From: Albula goreensis
Taxonomy: Eukaryota; Chordata; Actinopteri; Albuliformes; Albulidae
Direction of reading: 5' to 3'
NCBI GenBank assembly: GCA_022829145.1
Contig: CM040747.1
Coordinates: 30,220,936 to 30,284,935 of the forward strand
DNA: 64,000 nucleotides
The notes under the pieces are model-generated. The model ran no database searches. It had not been told where the DNA came from and saw only the letters and a program-made list of their open reading frames with translations. The translations under genes were made by a program, and so were the position numbers. The first letter of the stretch is position 1, and every line of letters begins with the position of its first letter. Shown one piece after another: positions 27,191 to 39,228 of the stretch.

Positions 27191-27510
27191 ACATGAGGTT
27201 CATTAAAACTCACAAATGTTCAACAATTGAATTGAATTGCTGTGCTTGAAGGCCATTTATTTAAATGCGTATATCCAACCATACATGTTCAGTGGTAGAC
27301 CTGTAATCTGTCATCAAGCATGTAATAAGGTATCTGATTGTTCAGTATCATCAGAGTCAATCAGCACCTCTCTTTTCCAATGAACTGCAGCTACAGGTAA
27401 CAGTGCAGCTCAGATTTGTGCTTTTCTGATGACTGGCTAACACTATATAAATATAATTTTTAAATGGTTTACAGTATTACAAAAATTGACACCAAAACTC
27501 AGCAGTGCAG
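27191..27510. other. Noncoding spacer
   Basis: No gene or recognised repeat in this short interval. Confidence 0.4.
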
Positions 27511-27865
27511 CTCAAAGGGTGACAGTGTGGCTTTATAGCCAATGGAGCGCAAGTTCGATTCCCACCATGGCCAGGCCCTTTCAATTTGCAGTTTTCATGT
27601 TCTCCCCATGGGCTTTTTTGGGTTTCCTTCCACAGGTTCCTTCCACAGTCCCAAGACATGCAGGTGGGATGGACTGTACTAATTAATTTACAGGAGGTGT
27701 GTGTGTGTGTGTAAATGTTTCTCTGTCTGGCCCTGTGATGACCTGGAAAACCTGTCCAACATGTCTCCCTGCCCTTCACCCAATGAATGCTGGGATATGC
27801 CCCAGCCCCCATCCCATCACCCTGGGCTGGATGAAGTGGGAATAGACAATGGACGGATGGACACC
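27511..27865 (+). repeat. Dispersed repeat of a type common in fish
   Basis: The 5' part contains AAGTTCGATTCCCACCATGG, a B-box-like block. It is followed by CATGTTCTCCCCATGGG, TTCCACAGTCCCAAGACATG and CCCTGTGATGACCTGG. The end is AATGCTGGGATATGCCCCAG then GAATAGACAATGG and ACGGATGG repeats. This order of landmarks is one I know from many teleost genomes, where such copies are abundant. I am not certain of the family name. The copy is diverged and has a short TTCCACAG duplication. The frames 27,486-27,928 are read-through of this element. Confidence 0.65.
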
Positions 27866-29930
27866 CTTCAAGATGAATTTATCAGCTGGTCAACAAGTGG
27901 TACTCACTCCTGGGATGTGCTTTGCTAAAAAGCCATGGATGAGCCGCTACCGCTGACCAATCGTCAGTCTTGGATATCCGGTACTTCTGACAATGAGCCC
28001 ACCCCAGCCAGTCAAACCCACCCTCAGCAATCTGCAGACAACACTCAGGCTGCCATAGGCAGTGATGGGAGAATGAGGTCCTGGAGGAGCCACCAAATAT
28101 GTTCAGTGACTTTCTGAACCATTCATCTTGTTTTGTTGAGTAGAGTCCAGCCTTTTAAATGGCTAAACAAGTCTGTGATTGATAGCCGGCTGCCTCTCCA
28201 CCCACTTTGGTGTCATGGTACCTTATGTTCTCACAACCAGAAGTGAAGTCCATGCCAGAACTGTTCAAGAAACTGTACAAATACTTGACTAGAGATTAGG
28301 TATCTGAAGCCAAGTCTAAATCTAATCCAGTCATACAGGAGCATTATGCACCTGCATGCCAGCATGTGGAAATGACTAGACTGTAATTATACAGCAGAAT
28401 CACCCAGTAGGGAGGGAAATGTGACTGACGGCTGTCCCCCCGTCTCTCTCATGCACGTGTCTCGTGGGAACCGAGCGACGGGGGGTTGGGGGGGGGGCCG
28501 GGGGGGTGAGGGATCCAGCTCAGAGACGAGATGTTTCTGGGCCAGCGCTACGGCTCAATATGGAACGGAGGTACACTCATTTTTCTCAGCCGCCGACTGA
28601 CTCGGATCCCCATCAGCCTCCTTGACCGAGCAAGTCACGACAAATTATCGTCTCCACTCTGTGGGCAGGCGGACCCCATCTTGAAAGAGAGAGGGTGTCA
28701 CACCGAACCCAGATCTGCCAATGGCGATACAGCCATGTCTCACCAGAAATGGGGTGATGGATATAAACGTAAATAAACATAAAAAAACAAAGGACAACAA
28801 AAAAAACTCATCACGACATTAGCCATGCAATTCTGGAGAGTAAAAGAGTAAACTTTCTTCAATTTTCTTTCTAAATCTCAGATTATACCAGATATTTTTC
28901 TATTTGTTCCTTAAATCTAGTTTTTGTTATAACATGTTTTTATTTGATGTCATTATATTATATTACATTATCAGTCTGTATCAGTGGCATTCTGCTTTGT
29001 TTGTTTCTCCGTTTTACTTCAGTGCTCATTGTCACTAGTTGATGCAATATTTCTCCATTGCAATCTGTAGCCACAGTTTGTTTTTCACCCTGTTAGAGAC
29101 CGATCATCCCAGCTCCATCACCAGTGTGTGTTGCAGGTCACAGTCTGATTTCACATCTGTTTAACATTTTTCCTGAGAAAAGCCTCTTTTCAGGTTCAGC
29201 AACGTTTTTCTAAAAACTATCAAATATCCCATGTTTTCATCTGTAAAATGATGGATTTCTTTCTTTGTGTAAGTGTAGCCAAACCCAAGTACTCCATGTC
29301 CCAGTTGAGAAACTTGCAAGGTTGTTTTTTTACCCCCACCCCCAAATAATTTCATCAGCAACCCAATCCCCAACAGTTCTTCAGAGTAACAAACACCATA
29401 CCCAAATATAATACCCTGAAACTTTAATACCCTGAAGAGTTAAGCATACAGAATTATTTGTTTTAATCATTGTTCTGTATTGAACCTAAAAAAAAAACTG
29501 TAATGTTTTATTTCAACAACTCTATTCCATTTACATATGTGTACATAAAAATATAAAATGTATTTTGGTTTGGTTTTTTGTTTTTGTTTGTTTTATACAG
29601 GGAGATTAACTGAGAACTCTTGCAGTGATAAATTAGGTTAATCAAAGTAGACAGAGAAGGCCAGGGATTTAGACTATGGCGTTAAAAAGAAATAAAAGGC
29701 ACCTGGTGAAGATTAAATTCTTTTGTGCGTCTACAATACTCTCAGTGAGGTCATTTGAATGTAATTTATTGTTTGTAGACTAATCCCTTCCATGTGAACA
29801 TCAGAACTCAGAGCAAAACATTTACATTGTTATATAAAGCTGTACATCAAAAGATCATGTGTTTTTGCTTTATTCAACCAATTGGAATTGCACACATTTC
29901 AGTCATTCTGTTCTCTTTATTTTTCCGAGA
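27866..29930. other. Noncoding spacer with GC-rich patch and G-quadruplex motif
   Basis: 28,430-28,780 is GC-richer than its surroundings. It includes G-runs at 28,480-28,506 (G6, TT, G10, CC, G7), which satisfy a quadruplex pattern if the middle run is split. The 81-codon frame starting at 28,531 lies in this patch and resembles no family I know. The rest is AT-rich with no gene. Confidence 0.45.
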
Positions 29931-30105
29931 CAGCATAGTGATGTGGTGAGGAAACAGCATGAAACTCAGCGGTTGCAGGTTTGATTCCCAGCTGGGGCAG
30001 TGTTGGTGTACCCTTCAACAAGGTCCTTGATTGCATCAATGTAATTCCAGCTGTATAAAAGGACTGTATGCTCACCCGACTGGCATTTTAAATTACTCTG
30101 AGTAA
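29931..30105 (+). repeat. SINE copy, plus orientation
   Basis: Landmarks in order are CAGCATAGTGATGTGGTGAG, GGTTGCAGGTTTGATTCCCA (B-box-like), GTGTACCCTTCAACAAGG and CCAGCTGTATAAAAGG. A truncated tail with ATAC repeats follows. The order matches tRNA-derived fish SINEs with the AGCTGTATAAA central block, and it appears to be the same general family as the copy at 59,515-59,645. It is inactive and diverged, with the 3' tail mostly lost. Confidence 0.6.
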
Positions 30106-32679
30106 TACATACATACATTTACAAGGTAGAAAAGCACTTTTTTTATTAAAAACTAGGCTTCGGTGGCTTTAGGAAAAGACCAGATCATGCTGTCACCAAT
30201 CTTCAGAGATCTTTCTGGAGACTAAGTGATTCTGCCTAATTATTCATTGTTGTTGATTTTTTTTAATTGTCATGTCATGAAATAGAAACTAATTTATTGG
30301 GAAAGCTCGTTATTCTCTTGGTCTTTGATGCAGGCACCCATTCTAATACAGTCCAAATTTGGATGTACATTTTACTAAAAAATATATCAACACACAAATG
30401 TTATTTACCTCTTTCAAAGAAGCATATCAGATTCCTCATGTCATAATGAGAGATCAGGACAACATTTTCGATTAGATGAACAAAATGCTGCATGGAATGT
30501 ATAGACAGCTAGCTGGTATCTGCCTGGAATGAATGTACCTGACATGAGTCTAAATGATCCAAAATTAAAGATAAAAGAGTTAAAGAAAAGATGAGGCATC
30601 CCAGATACAACTGTTGAATGCTTTGGTATTTCTTGGTGGTCTTTATTTTGAAACAGTGCAGTGGAATGTGAGTGATTGAGATTTTAGATTCAGCCTCATC
30701 TCTTGTAAACCGACATGTCTAAACATGAATTCCCAATGCGTTCGTGTGGATTTTCTGTGGAGTAAGGTTTTGTTGTAATATTTTCATGCCAAACACCAGA
30801 GGAGAACCTGACCATCATCAGTACACCAGACCACCAACACAACATTGTGGCATGGTAAGTCAAATCTAGTGTTCGTCATTTTCGATTCATGGAGACAATG
30901 GTATACAAACACATACCCCACATAGGAATCCATTGCCTACCCCCTTTTCCTGGAGCAATCTTCTAGAGCCACCTAGCTCTGAGTTCCAGAGTTCCACTCC
31001 ACATAACCTGGGTCCAGGACACTGTTGCATGTTGTGGAACAGACACACAGAAAACAGCGCAACACAGCAGCCCGTGGCTGACCGCAAGCATGAGCTCACT
31101 CGACTCCTGTTTCCACCGAATGGCATTTCCCCAGTGAAGACGCTGTTCTTCGCCACCGCCAGACCATCATGCTGTGCTGCACCACCTAAGATCTGCCAGC
31201 TAATATCAAAATACCAGACTTGCCTTACCTGATAAGTGGAAGAAGTCTGTTCTCGAGGTTTCTGGAAGCAATAGGTGGTGACATTTTTGTAACATGCAGT
31301 AAAGAATTACATTGAAAAAAATATTTTACGTTTGAACTGTTTTATTGGGTAAATGTTTTATTAGCTATGTTTTCAAATGTTGGAGAGATTACCTATATCT
31401 CTAATTCTAATTGTGATCATTAAATGAGCTGGTATACTAGTATGCTGGTCTGAAACAATTTTGTCATCAGCAAGGAATTTTCACTGGGCCAATAAAAGGA
31501 GTCAAGGATAGATATCACATGGTCAGATTTATGGCTCATAGTCACTATCATCTCCAGTGAAACTTTGTTGTAAAGTTACGCAGCTCATGAGCATTAAAGG
31601 CTTAAATCCACTGTGATTTACTGAAACGCCCATTCAACGATTTAAACAATAAAAATGCTTTGCTTGCACAATGTAGCTGAATTAACATCTGTGTACTGAC
31701 TTGTAAAACAACTGGCAATGTCCATATAATCAATTTGACTATGTCTAATCCTAATGTTTGGCAGTGACACAAGGGCAGGTTTCCAAAATGCAAATTAAGA
31801 GTAGCATTTGGCATTGTCATCGGTATCCAAAAGCTGCCTCCATATCTTTCTATTTCTTGTTCTGAAGAGGTACATGTTGAACCATATTTTATTGACCAGA
31901 TTATTCGGTTATATGATTTTGAGAGAGAAATTCACTTTCAACAGGAAGCGTAGCTACGTCAGCCCTTTATTTTCTTTCCAACGGAGAAGTTGTGTAGTTG
32001 TTACTTTAAGATAACCAAAATGTTTTTCAAGAAATATTCATTATTATTTGGTATGTCAATCTTCTCACTTGTCATAATGATACACTAACATTAATCATTA
32101 TTTATTCATGAATATCATATTCATATTTGAGGTGTGCAGGAGGGAGAAATGGGAAAAAGTGTAACATTTTGGCAATGTTTCCAAAGACCTGTGTTACCCC
32201 AGCACTTAAAAAAAGCAATATCAGTTTTTTTTTTCATCACATTTTTTCCTAAATGTGATGAAAACTAGTTTTGCATTAAGATCTCGGAAGAGACAACTTT
32301 TGGATCCCTCTCTACATGTGTTAATTGGTGCTATCGCAACCTACCGAGGTGAGAGCAGGCTGTTTAGACTCGTGAGAGGTGGTGACGCACAGAAGGAAGG
32401 CAGGTAAGGGAAGCAGGTGACGAAGTGTCAGATCTCCCGGACCTTAAAACTCCCTCCTAAAACATTAGAAAGTTACAGCTGCTCTGCTACAAATGGGGAT
32501 GGGGTGGGGTTGTCATTTCTAAAAGGCTTTCTTCACTTTATTTCACTTTAGTCGATTTCATTTTCAGTGTAAAATATTTCTTTATCATCTGTGTATTTTT
32601 CTGCAGCTCTGTCCCTCTGGCTTGTTTGCACTGTTGACTTGTATGATTGAAAAAGACCTCATTGGTTGATATATACTAC
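30106..32679. other. Noncoding spacer
   Basis: About 2.6 kb with no supportable gene. 30,799-30,853 could be read as a small exon (AG before it, ATG|GTAAGT after it, open frame inside), but its acceptor is weak. The 99-codon frame at 30,933-31,232 is moderately GC-rich and unrecognised. Confidence 0.45.
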
Positions 32680-33178
32680 TGAGAGCAAGTTTGTGATGGT
32701 TGCACTACGCACACTATGTACTCCACACTATTGTGTTCTGTTGTACAAAGTGCATGTTTTCACTAATTAGTGTATGAGAGTGAACACACTTGATAGTATT
32801 TTACTGTCTAGAAACACATCACCAGTGTTAATATTGATGCTTCTGCATCCGCCATTTTGTTTGAAATTTTTGGTTGCAGGAATGGCCTCTCTTTCCATTT
32901 GCCATTGCATTCTTGGATAACAGTGTCCATGCAAACCACGATTCGGATTGCTGCCATTGTTAGTGTGTATTCCTGTGCTATCTAGTGCATAGTGAATCAC
33001 AAAAATATTAACCACATCATGTACTACTTACTCGGCTACAAAAAAACAGCTATAAATAGGGCGTAGTGCGCTTTTGGGACACAGCATTGAGTTTGGGACT
33101 CAATCAGGTGACCGTTAACTTCCGCAATTGATATGCATACTAACTAGTACGCAAGTATGCTAATTGGGACACAGCCAA
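32680..33178. mobile_element. Nonautonomous DNA-transposon-like element
   Basis: The right end reads AGTATGCTAATTGGGACACAG. Inside are GTACTACTTACTCGGCTAC and ATCCGCCATTTTG. The left part has CTACGCACACTATGTACTCC, which resembles the other arm of the same inverted end in decayed form. Elements with GGGACACAGCC ends and ACTA/GTACT-rich arms are frequent in fish genomes. There is no transposase frame, so it would have needed help in trans. Superfamily assignment is uncertain and the left boundary is approximate. Confidence 0.45.
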
Positions 33179-34856
33179 ATGGCTTCACTGAACATTTTTG
33201 TACAGTTCCTACTACTGACCACTGGGTGACGCTGTGCATCCTTTTGCTAGCTCTGGTCTGGGAAACGATCTAAATGTCGAATACCCCCAAAGCGGCAAGA
33301 TAGTGAAGTTCATGCAATTTTTCTTCAGGTAAGAATGTATGTAAACTTTAAAAACGCTGTCATATACTAGTGGAAATGTTACAGTGTGCTCAACAACCCT
33401 GTTTACCAACGTAAAATCGGCGACTGACTGTTGTTTGATGTTTAATTAAGCTAATTAGAATTGTAAACGTAGCCAAAGCTAGTCCAGAAAATATTGCGTG
33501 CATATGGAGTAATATCAGCCATCCATCCAGACCCCACTGTTTAAAGTGCATTTAATACTAATGTAATGTTGGTAATGCTGTATGTGTGAAATAAATGAAG
33601 GATAGCAATAGATTAAAGTGGGTTTAAATGCGTTAGCGAGCGCTAGTAATCATAGCCAACTTCATGGGATTCATTAATATGTAGCTAGCATGATGCTAGA
33701 GGAGGTTTAAGCTCCCAGTTAGGAATATTACGTTGATGATGTAAGTTCAGCAGTATCACGACTATATTTACTATATGTCAATATCTATATGTACATGTGT
33801 ATGCATTTAGGCAGATATTGTTAAGGAAAATAGTAATGCTCTATCTACCAAGTAATGCATTTGGTGGATAGCTTCCATCTCCTACGGAGGGTTTTACAGG
33901 TTGAAAATGTACTAGTGACATGTAATATATTATATAATATTAATAAATTAATGTCTTAAGTATGGTAATATTGATAGCGTTCTTTGAGGTGTGTTTAGCT
34001 AATCGCTAATAAAAATATTATCTGTTTTTGGTAATGTTTGATGCAAATGTGTAAGTACTTACTCAATAAGAATATTATTTAACATTGTTGAGTACTAAAA
34101 TGTTGTTCAAAAGGATAGTACATCATTGCCATGAGTTATATCTCCTTGCTTATTAATGCAGGAGTCACTATCATTGTTTAGGTTCGAAGGAATGGTTTAA
34201 AACCAAGTGGACCAAGCAATTGAAAATAATCGTGCCTATCTGTGATGGAAAGGGAAACGTTGAAGGAGATACTCTCCTGTAGACAGGCAGACATCTTTAC
34301 CTCTGTTATTATGAGATTTGTATAGGGTTTTATTGTTTAAAATGTTATAATTATGCTGTCGTTCTTGTGTTAATGAAACAAAGATGGGGATGTTAACATG
34401 TATATGAAGATGTATTTCTTTATTTTTGTAGTCATATGTGAAGGAGATTGCAATGCAGTTATGTAGTTCAGTGATTATGTAAATAAGCTGATGTAACAAA
34501 CTACTACTGTAATGTAGTTGTTTCAGGTATTGAGGCAAAATACTGGATTGTGGACTGGAGAATCTACCTGAGAGCACCTGCTTGTATTTTCTTCTATTTT
34601 GCAGATAAATAAAATCTCCCCACAACAAATTTGTTTCTCTGTAATTGAGTCATTTTCATTCCAAGAAGTGTAACAGATAGAAATATTCAACAGAAACCTC
34701 AATCTCTTCACACACTTTCATTTCTAAAATCAAACTACAACTGCAAAAAAAAAAAACAAAACAATTATCACAATGAGCAAATTTATCATTTAATGTATCC
34801 TTCCACTGAGTGTTTTTCTCCATCTTAAGTTCAGTTTTGTCTCCCTCACTCTGCAG
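33179..34856. other. Noncoding AT-rich DNA before the candidate exon
   Basis: No gene supported. The 130-codon minus-strand frame at 34,236-34,628 has an AT-driven composition and no family resemblance. The last 50 bp hold the acceptor-like signal described for 34,857. Confidence 0.45.
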
Positions 34857-34985
34857 CGTTCCCTCTCGAGTCTCCCCGAGTCTGGAACCTGGAGCAGATA
34901 CCCACGACTGGAGCTGAATGAAGCTCGGGGGTCCAGCAGAAGACAGAACAGAGCATCACCTTGGAGATATGCACAAGGAACAAGG
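34857..34985 (+). other. Candidate internal or 5' exon, 129 bp
   Basis: A pyrimidine-rich stretch (TTTTGTCTCCCTCACTCTGC) ends in CAG at 34,854-34,856, and the block ends AAGG followed by GTAGGT at 34,986. Between them the sequence is GC-richer than either flank. From its first base it is open for 43 codons with no stop and is exactly a multiple of three. Alternatively, in the second frame TGA is directly followed by ATG at 34,918, with a second in-frame ATG at 34,969 that has G at -3. That would make it a first coding exon beginning MKLGGPAEDR with 5' UTR before it. I do not recognise the protein. No partner exon is visible, so it may belong to a gene whose other exons lie outside the window. 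It could also be chance. Confidence 0.4.
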
Positions 34986-37139
34986 GTAGGTTTGATCTCT
35001 TACCCTGAGATTGATGCCCAAGTACAGAACATTTTGAGGACTTAGAATTCGTTATTAATGTGAATTACTTCATATCTTTGCAGTTTGATTTTAGTATCTC
35101 ATCTTTTTTATTATTCATTATTTTTCTGGCTGTGTTTGCTTTGTGGTCCAGTACTTCTCATTCTGTATGGCTCATTGTTTGTGGCCCAGTTGTTGTTCTG
35201 GTCTGTCGTCATATCAAACGTTTTTGATTTTTTAAACACTTTTCTTGAATAGTGCTGAGCCATGCTTGTTTGTCTCAGAGATTCCAGTTTTATAATCTCT
35301 GAAGGTTTCGTTGAATTCTCATCTTTTTGCGTGTGCGTGATGTTCAGGTTTTGCCCGTTTTATGCTTTTCACATGGCGAGTGTGTAAATCTGAGCTTTGT
35401 GTGTCTCTGATGTTCAGCTGTATCTTGGTGAAAAATTCTCCCTATAGACCCAGCAGCAGCTAGAGACCGCTGTGCTGGACCTGGACTAACACATGCAGAT
35501 ACCAAACGCAGTATTGATCATGAATGTGGCTCAACCCTATTTTGTTGTAATCCACGTTTACAGAAGCTTTCAGGTTGTGGTGCAGGCCATCCAAGTGTTG
35601 CAGAGAGTAGCAGGGTGTTGCTTCATGATTACTGGTACAAATGGTTTTGGCATCAGTTACTCGACAATACACTTGTGTCTGATTAAATTTACAATTGCAC
35701 ATCAGCCCGAGAAGGGAACTTGGCATCTATGCTCTGCGGTAATTACATTACGCTCGAGAGGAGCGAATTGTTTACTCCTTAAGTGCATCCTCCCTTCTTC
35801 TTGCAAAGTGGTGAGAGTTCCGCATGTTATGATGCACACTGAACAGTAAATAGCGGAGAACCACACGGGAGATATGAATTTTTTTCCCCCCTCTCTGTTT
35901 AATTTCATTTTTTCATGTATTTATTCAGCTGGTCCAATTTGCCATAGAACTAGCCTAGTGAGAAGGAGAAATACCCAATTAAGAGGAACCAAAAAACACC
36001 ATAAGAAGGTCAGAACTTGAGAATTGTGATTAAAATGCATCTCAAAGTCTTGTGTTGAAATTCCAGTGGAGTGAGGAATTGACTTTTTCCTTAATTAAAG
36101 TTTATGGTGCTGGGAAATACAAACGTTTGGGGGATTTCTACAAGATCAATTAAAAAAAAAAATTTAACAGTGAGTGAAGGTTGTCCTTTCCATTGGGCCT
36201 TGTCTTCTCTTCTAAATCAAACTGTGGGAAGTTTTCCATATTGAGGGTCTGTCTTCCTTTATTCATTCAGTCTATTCAGCCATTTCAAGTATGGTTCCCC
36301 TCAGGAATTAAGAAGAGGATTTGAATAAAAGATGGAGAAAACATATGAAATCCTCTGTGAGACTTCTACACATAATTATTCAGTGTTTTAAAAATGACTG
36401 GACTTAAAACTTTAGATCAGCAGTGTTTTTTTATTTTGTTCCTTACTGAGCTTGAGAACCAGTTACCTTAATGACAGATTGCAGAACAGTCTTTAACTTT
36501 GAAGGCAAGTCGTTGGGCTTTTCTTGCTTGCTTGGACTTTTGATGTGCATTTACTTCTCTCTCCCGCTTCGGTGTTTGGTACATGTTTACAGTATTGACT
36601 GAATCATCTGACATTAAAGTATCTGTTTTCAAAAAGACCGTGCTAAGATAATGCATTTCAGGTTTTATCTACGAAATAAAGACTTCAAAGCCGACAACTG
36701 TGACTGCTTTGAACAGACAGCCTAATGTGCTGTTATGTGGTTCTTATTTCCACAAAAGGGGGTTAGAACTTGGTTAGCTTTGCGTTTTCAGGACTGTACA
36801 TCTCCACTATGAGTCTGGAAAAAACAGGACAGAATGGGCCAGGATAGACCTGCCCCCTTTTGGGACGTAACTAATATTTTGTGAACAATCACAGTGACAC
36901 AGTGAAAATTGCCCCTAGGAGAAGGCAGTGATTCAAACTGGCAGTTCAGATATAAACTATATTAAGGAGATGTGCACCTCTGTGATGTATTTGTCTAAGC
37001 TTCTGCAGTTTCACATGTGTTAAACCTCAGTTTTGCTGCAGGGAGATTTAACTGAATAGCACAGAGTCTATAGGGAAACCAGATGGTCATCTCCATGTTC
37101 TTTTATACATAGTGCCCCTATTTCAGGGCACCATATTGT
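34986..37139. other. Noncoding spacer
   Basis: No gene supported. The 118-codon frame at 35,493-35,849 overlaps an 88-codon frame on the other strand, and neither resembles a family I know. Confidence 0.4.
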
Positions 37140-38090
37140 TTGGAATATGTTGAAGTTATGTGTTAGTGACTAGGCCCATTAACATCACCAGGTGCTGGGT
37201 ATTCTCTCTGATGAATGCGCCCCTAAGCCTGTACTGCTACCATATTGCTTCTGCATGTTTTGGGGGGTAGTTGCCTTAAGTTTTCTCTTCAACATATGAA
37301 ACATGTGTTCAGCTGGAATCAGAGCAGGTGACTTGGCAGGTCAAGACAGGTCAAATTTTGACTGTGAAAAACTCCTTTGTTGTTTTAGCAGCTTGTTTGG
37401 GACCATTGTCTAGTGTTGGGGGGAAAGTGCACTTCAATCTTGGGCAGATAAGAGCTTTAATAAAAACTGGGAATTTGCACTTTAACCACATGTGACTTGT
37501 TCAGTTAAAAATCAAAAATTGTGGAGTCTTGAGTGTCCTCATTTCCAAATGGTTTTCAGGGAAGAGATGGGATGCTTGTCACCAGTCGGAGGGCCAATTA
37601 TGTGTGTGCCATGCAGAATGGCTCTCCACCCTCTGTATGCCCTCTTTTATAGCATATTCTGCACAGAATTCTCTTGATAGTAGATGCTGACACTATAGTG
37701 CAGGTAGCCCCACGGTACAGCAGTAGTGTTATAATGTTTCTTGAGATATGACTGGGTCTAGAGCCACTGTTTTAAGCAAAGATGGACCAGACAAGCTGTT
37801 AAAGGCAGCATATCCATTCATAGCTGGACACTTTAAGCACTTGCTCCCATTCTACTGTCTCTGTGGTCAGGTCCAGTGAACTTATTCTCTAAGATTGAAC
37901 AAAATGCACTCTGATATGGGTTTGTCTTCTTTAGGGAAAGAACGATGTCTGTGTACCCATTGAGAATCTCCTTGGCAGCTAACCTCACAGGGGAAACACA
38001 AGTGATACCGGGTGGCTGATATGTTTGTTCTCCATTCCTTATTGAGCTTGATGCTTTGGAAAAACGCATTGATATATTTTCTTGTCATGG
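37140..38090 (-). pseudogene. Tc1/mariner-like transposase relic
   Basis: The minus strand carries a broken transposase-like text. Around 37,350-37,411 it reads LDNGPKQAAKTTKEFF and then a stop. After a frame change, PALIPAEHMFHMLKRKLKA follows at about 37,280-37,336. These correspond to the second Asp block (DNDPKH type) and the Glu block (NP.EH type) of the DDE catalytic core, with the expected order and roughly 34-residue spacing. Further N-terminal, near 37,665, is VSASTIKRIL, like the end of the DNA-binding region. Several stops and shifts, and too short a stretch between these parts, show internal loss. The family cuts and pastes DNA at TA sites; this copy is dead. The N-terminal limit near 38,090 is uncertain. 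Confidence 0.5.
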
Positions 38091-39037
38091 TAACTCACTT
38101 TTTGACCTTACGTTTTCAAAAAAGGAAGAATAGCATGCCTGATATATACTATGCAACCATCTCACACACATAGCAGTCTCAAGAAAATAAACTCTGTTCT
38201 CTTAATGGGTATAGTCGTTTCAAGGTCATATATTCAATGAAAGAGAAGTTTCCATGACTACCTCTCAGAAACCATTATTTGAACAAATTCCTGAGTTTAC
38301 AGTACTCCTATGTTTTAACGGTACTTGGCTGAAAGCAAAGTTTGGTCAAATTTTGCAAGTTTTGCGGTGTAACTAGAGTCACTGTTCACCCTACAGCATA
38401 GCTCCATACTTTAAATAGCTGACATCGGAGCACAAAAAATAAATAAGGTTCACAATTAGTCCTGTGTATTTTAGTGTTTCACATCTCCTGCTGCTTTGAA
38501 CAGAGACAGAAACACACATGTATAATTGGAGAAAAACAAAAATATCTACAAAAAAAGTGCATGATACACAATTAGCTGCATCCATACACACATGCCAGCA
38601 CACAAACACTCACAAAGCCAGTGTGACAGAACACAGAAGTCAGACCGAGAGCAGGGAGGACATCCTGCTGGCTGAACCGCAGTGGCGTGGATGCTTAATG
38701 TCACTGGGCCAATAGGGAGGCTCATAGACAGCCCGTCAGGGTCTTTGTAGAGTTAATGGGACTCAGCAGTTGGCTGTGGCTCTTAACACTGGTTTCATTT
38801 CGGGACCATATTCATAAACTTAAAAAGCCACCCTGTGACACCGTTGTTTAGTGTTGGCCAGTTTGCTGGATGGTAAGAGGAAACAAAAGGCAACCAGAAT
38901 GCTCAACATAAACATAATAATATGTAATAATATGAATCTAAAAATTAAGCTTTTTTTAATCAGATTTCATTTAACTGTGATGACAATTATAAACTCTACT
39001 TGCAGGCTGTGGTTGGGATACAGTCAAACATGCTTAG
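38091..39037. other. Noncoding spacer
   Basis: No gene or recognised repeat. Confidence 0.4.
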
Positions 39038-39228
39038 CTTCTTTTATGGGCATTTGCAATTTAATCAAATCAGACTTTGTGTTACAGCCTAACATTCTGA
39101 GTTTTCAAATGTATTGGAGACAAGCAAATGTATCTTCTGATTGTGCTCTTTTCATCAATCTAAAATAGAATAGCATATGGTTCTGGAAAGACTAAAATCC
39201 ATTTTGATTGAACTATACATGCCCTGGA
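39038..39228 (+). mobile_element. Small inverted-repeat element, copy 1 of 4
   Basis: The shared body is ATTTAATCAAATCAGACTTT, then TGAGTTTTCAAATGTATTGG, AGACAAGCAAATG and CTAAAATAGAATAGCATATG. It matches copies at 56.9 and 60.1 kb in this orientation and the 59.9 kb copy in the other. The terminal repeats are decayed here (CTTTTATGGGCAT and ACTATACATGCCC). No coding capacity. Confidence 0.6.

Noticed and set aside
27511..27865. tRNA gene, suggested by AAGTTCGATTCCC
   Set aside because: The B-box-like block lies in a dispersed repeat. No matching A box or cloverleaf could be found around it.
34236..34628. 130-codon minus-strand frame
   Set aside because: Asn/Tyr/His/Ile-rich text from AT-rich DNA, no recognisable domain, and no splice signals around it.
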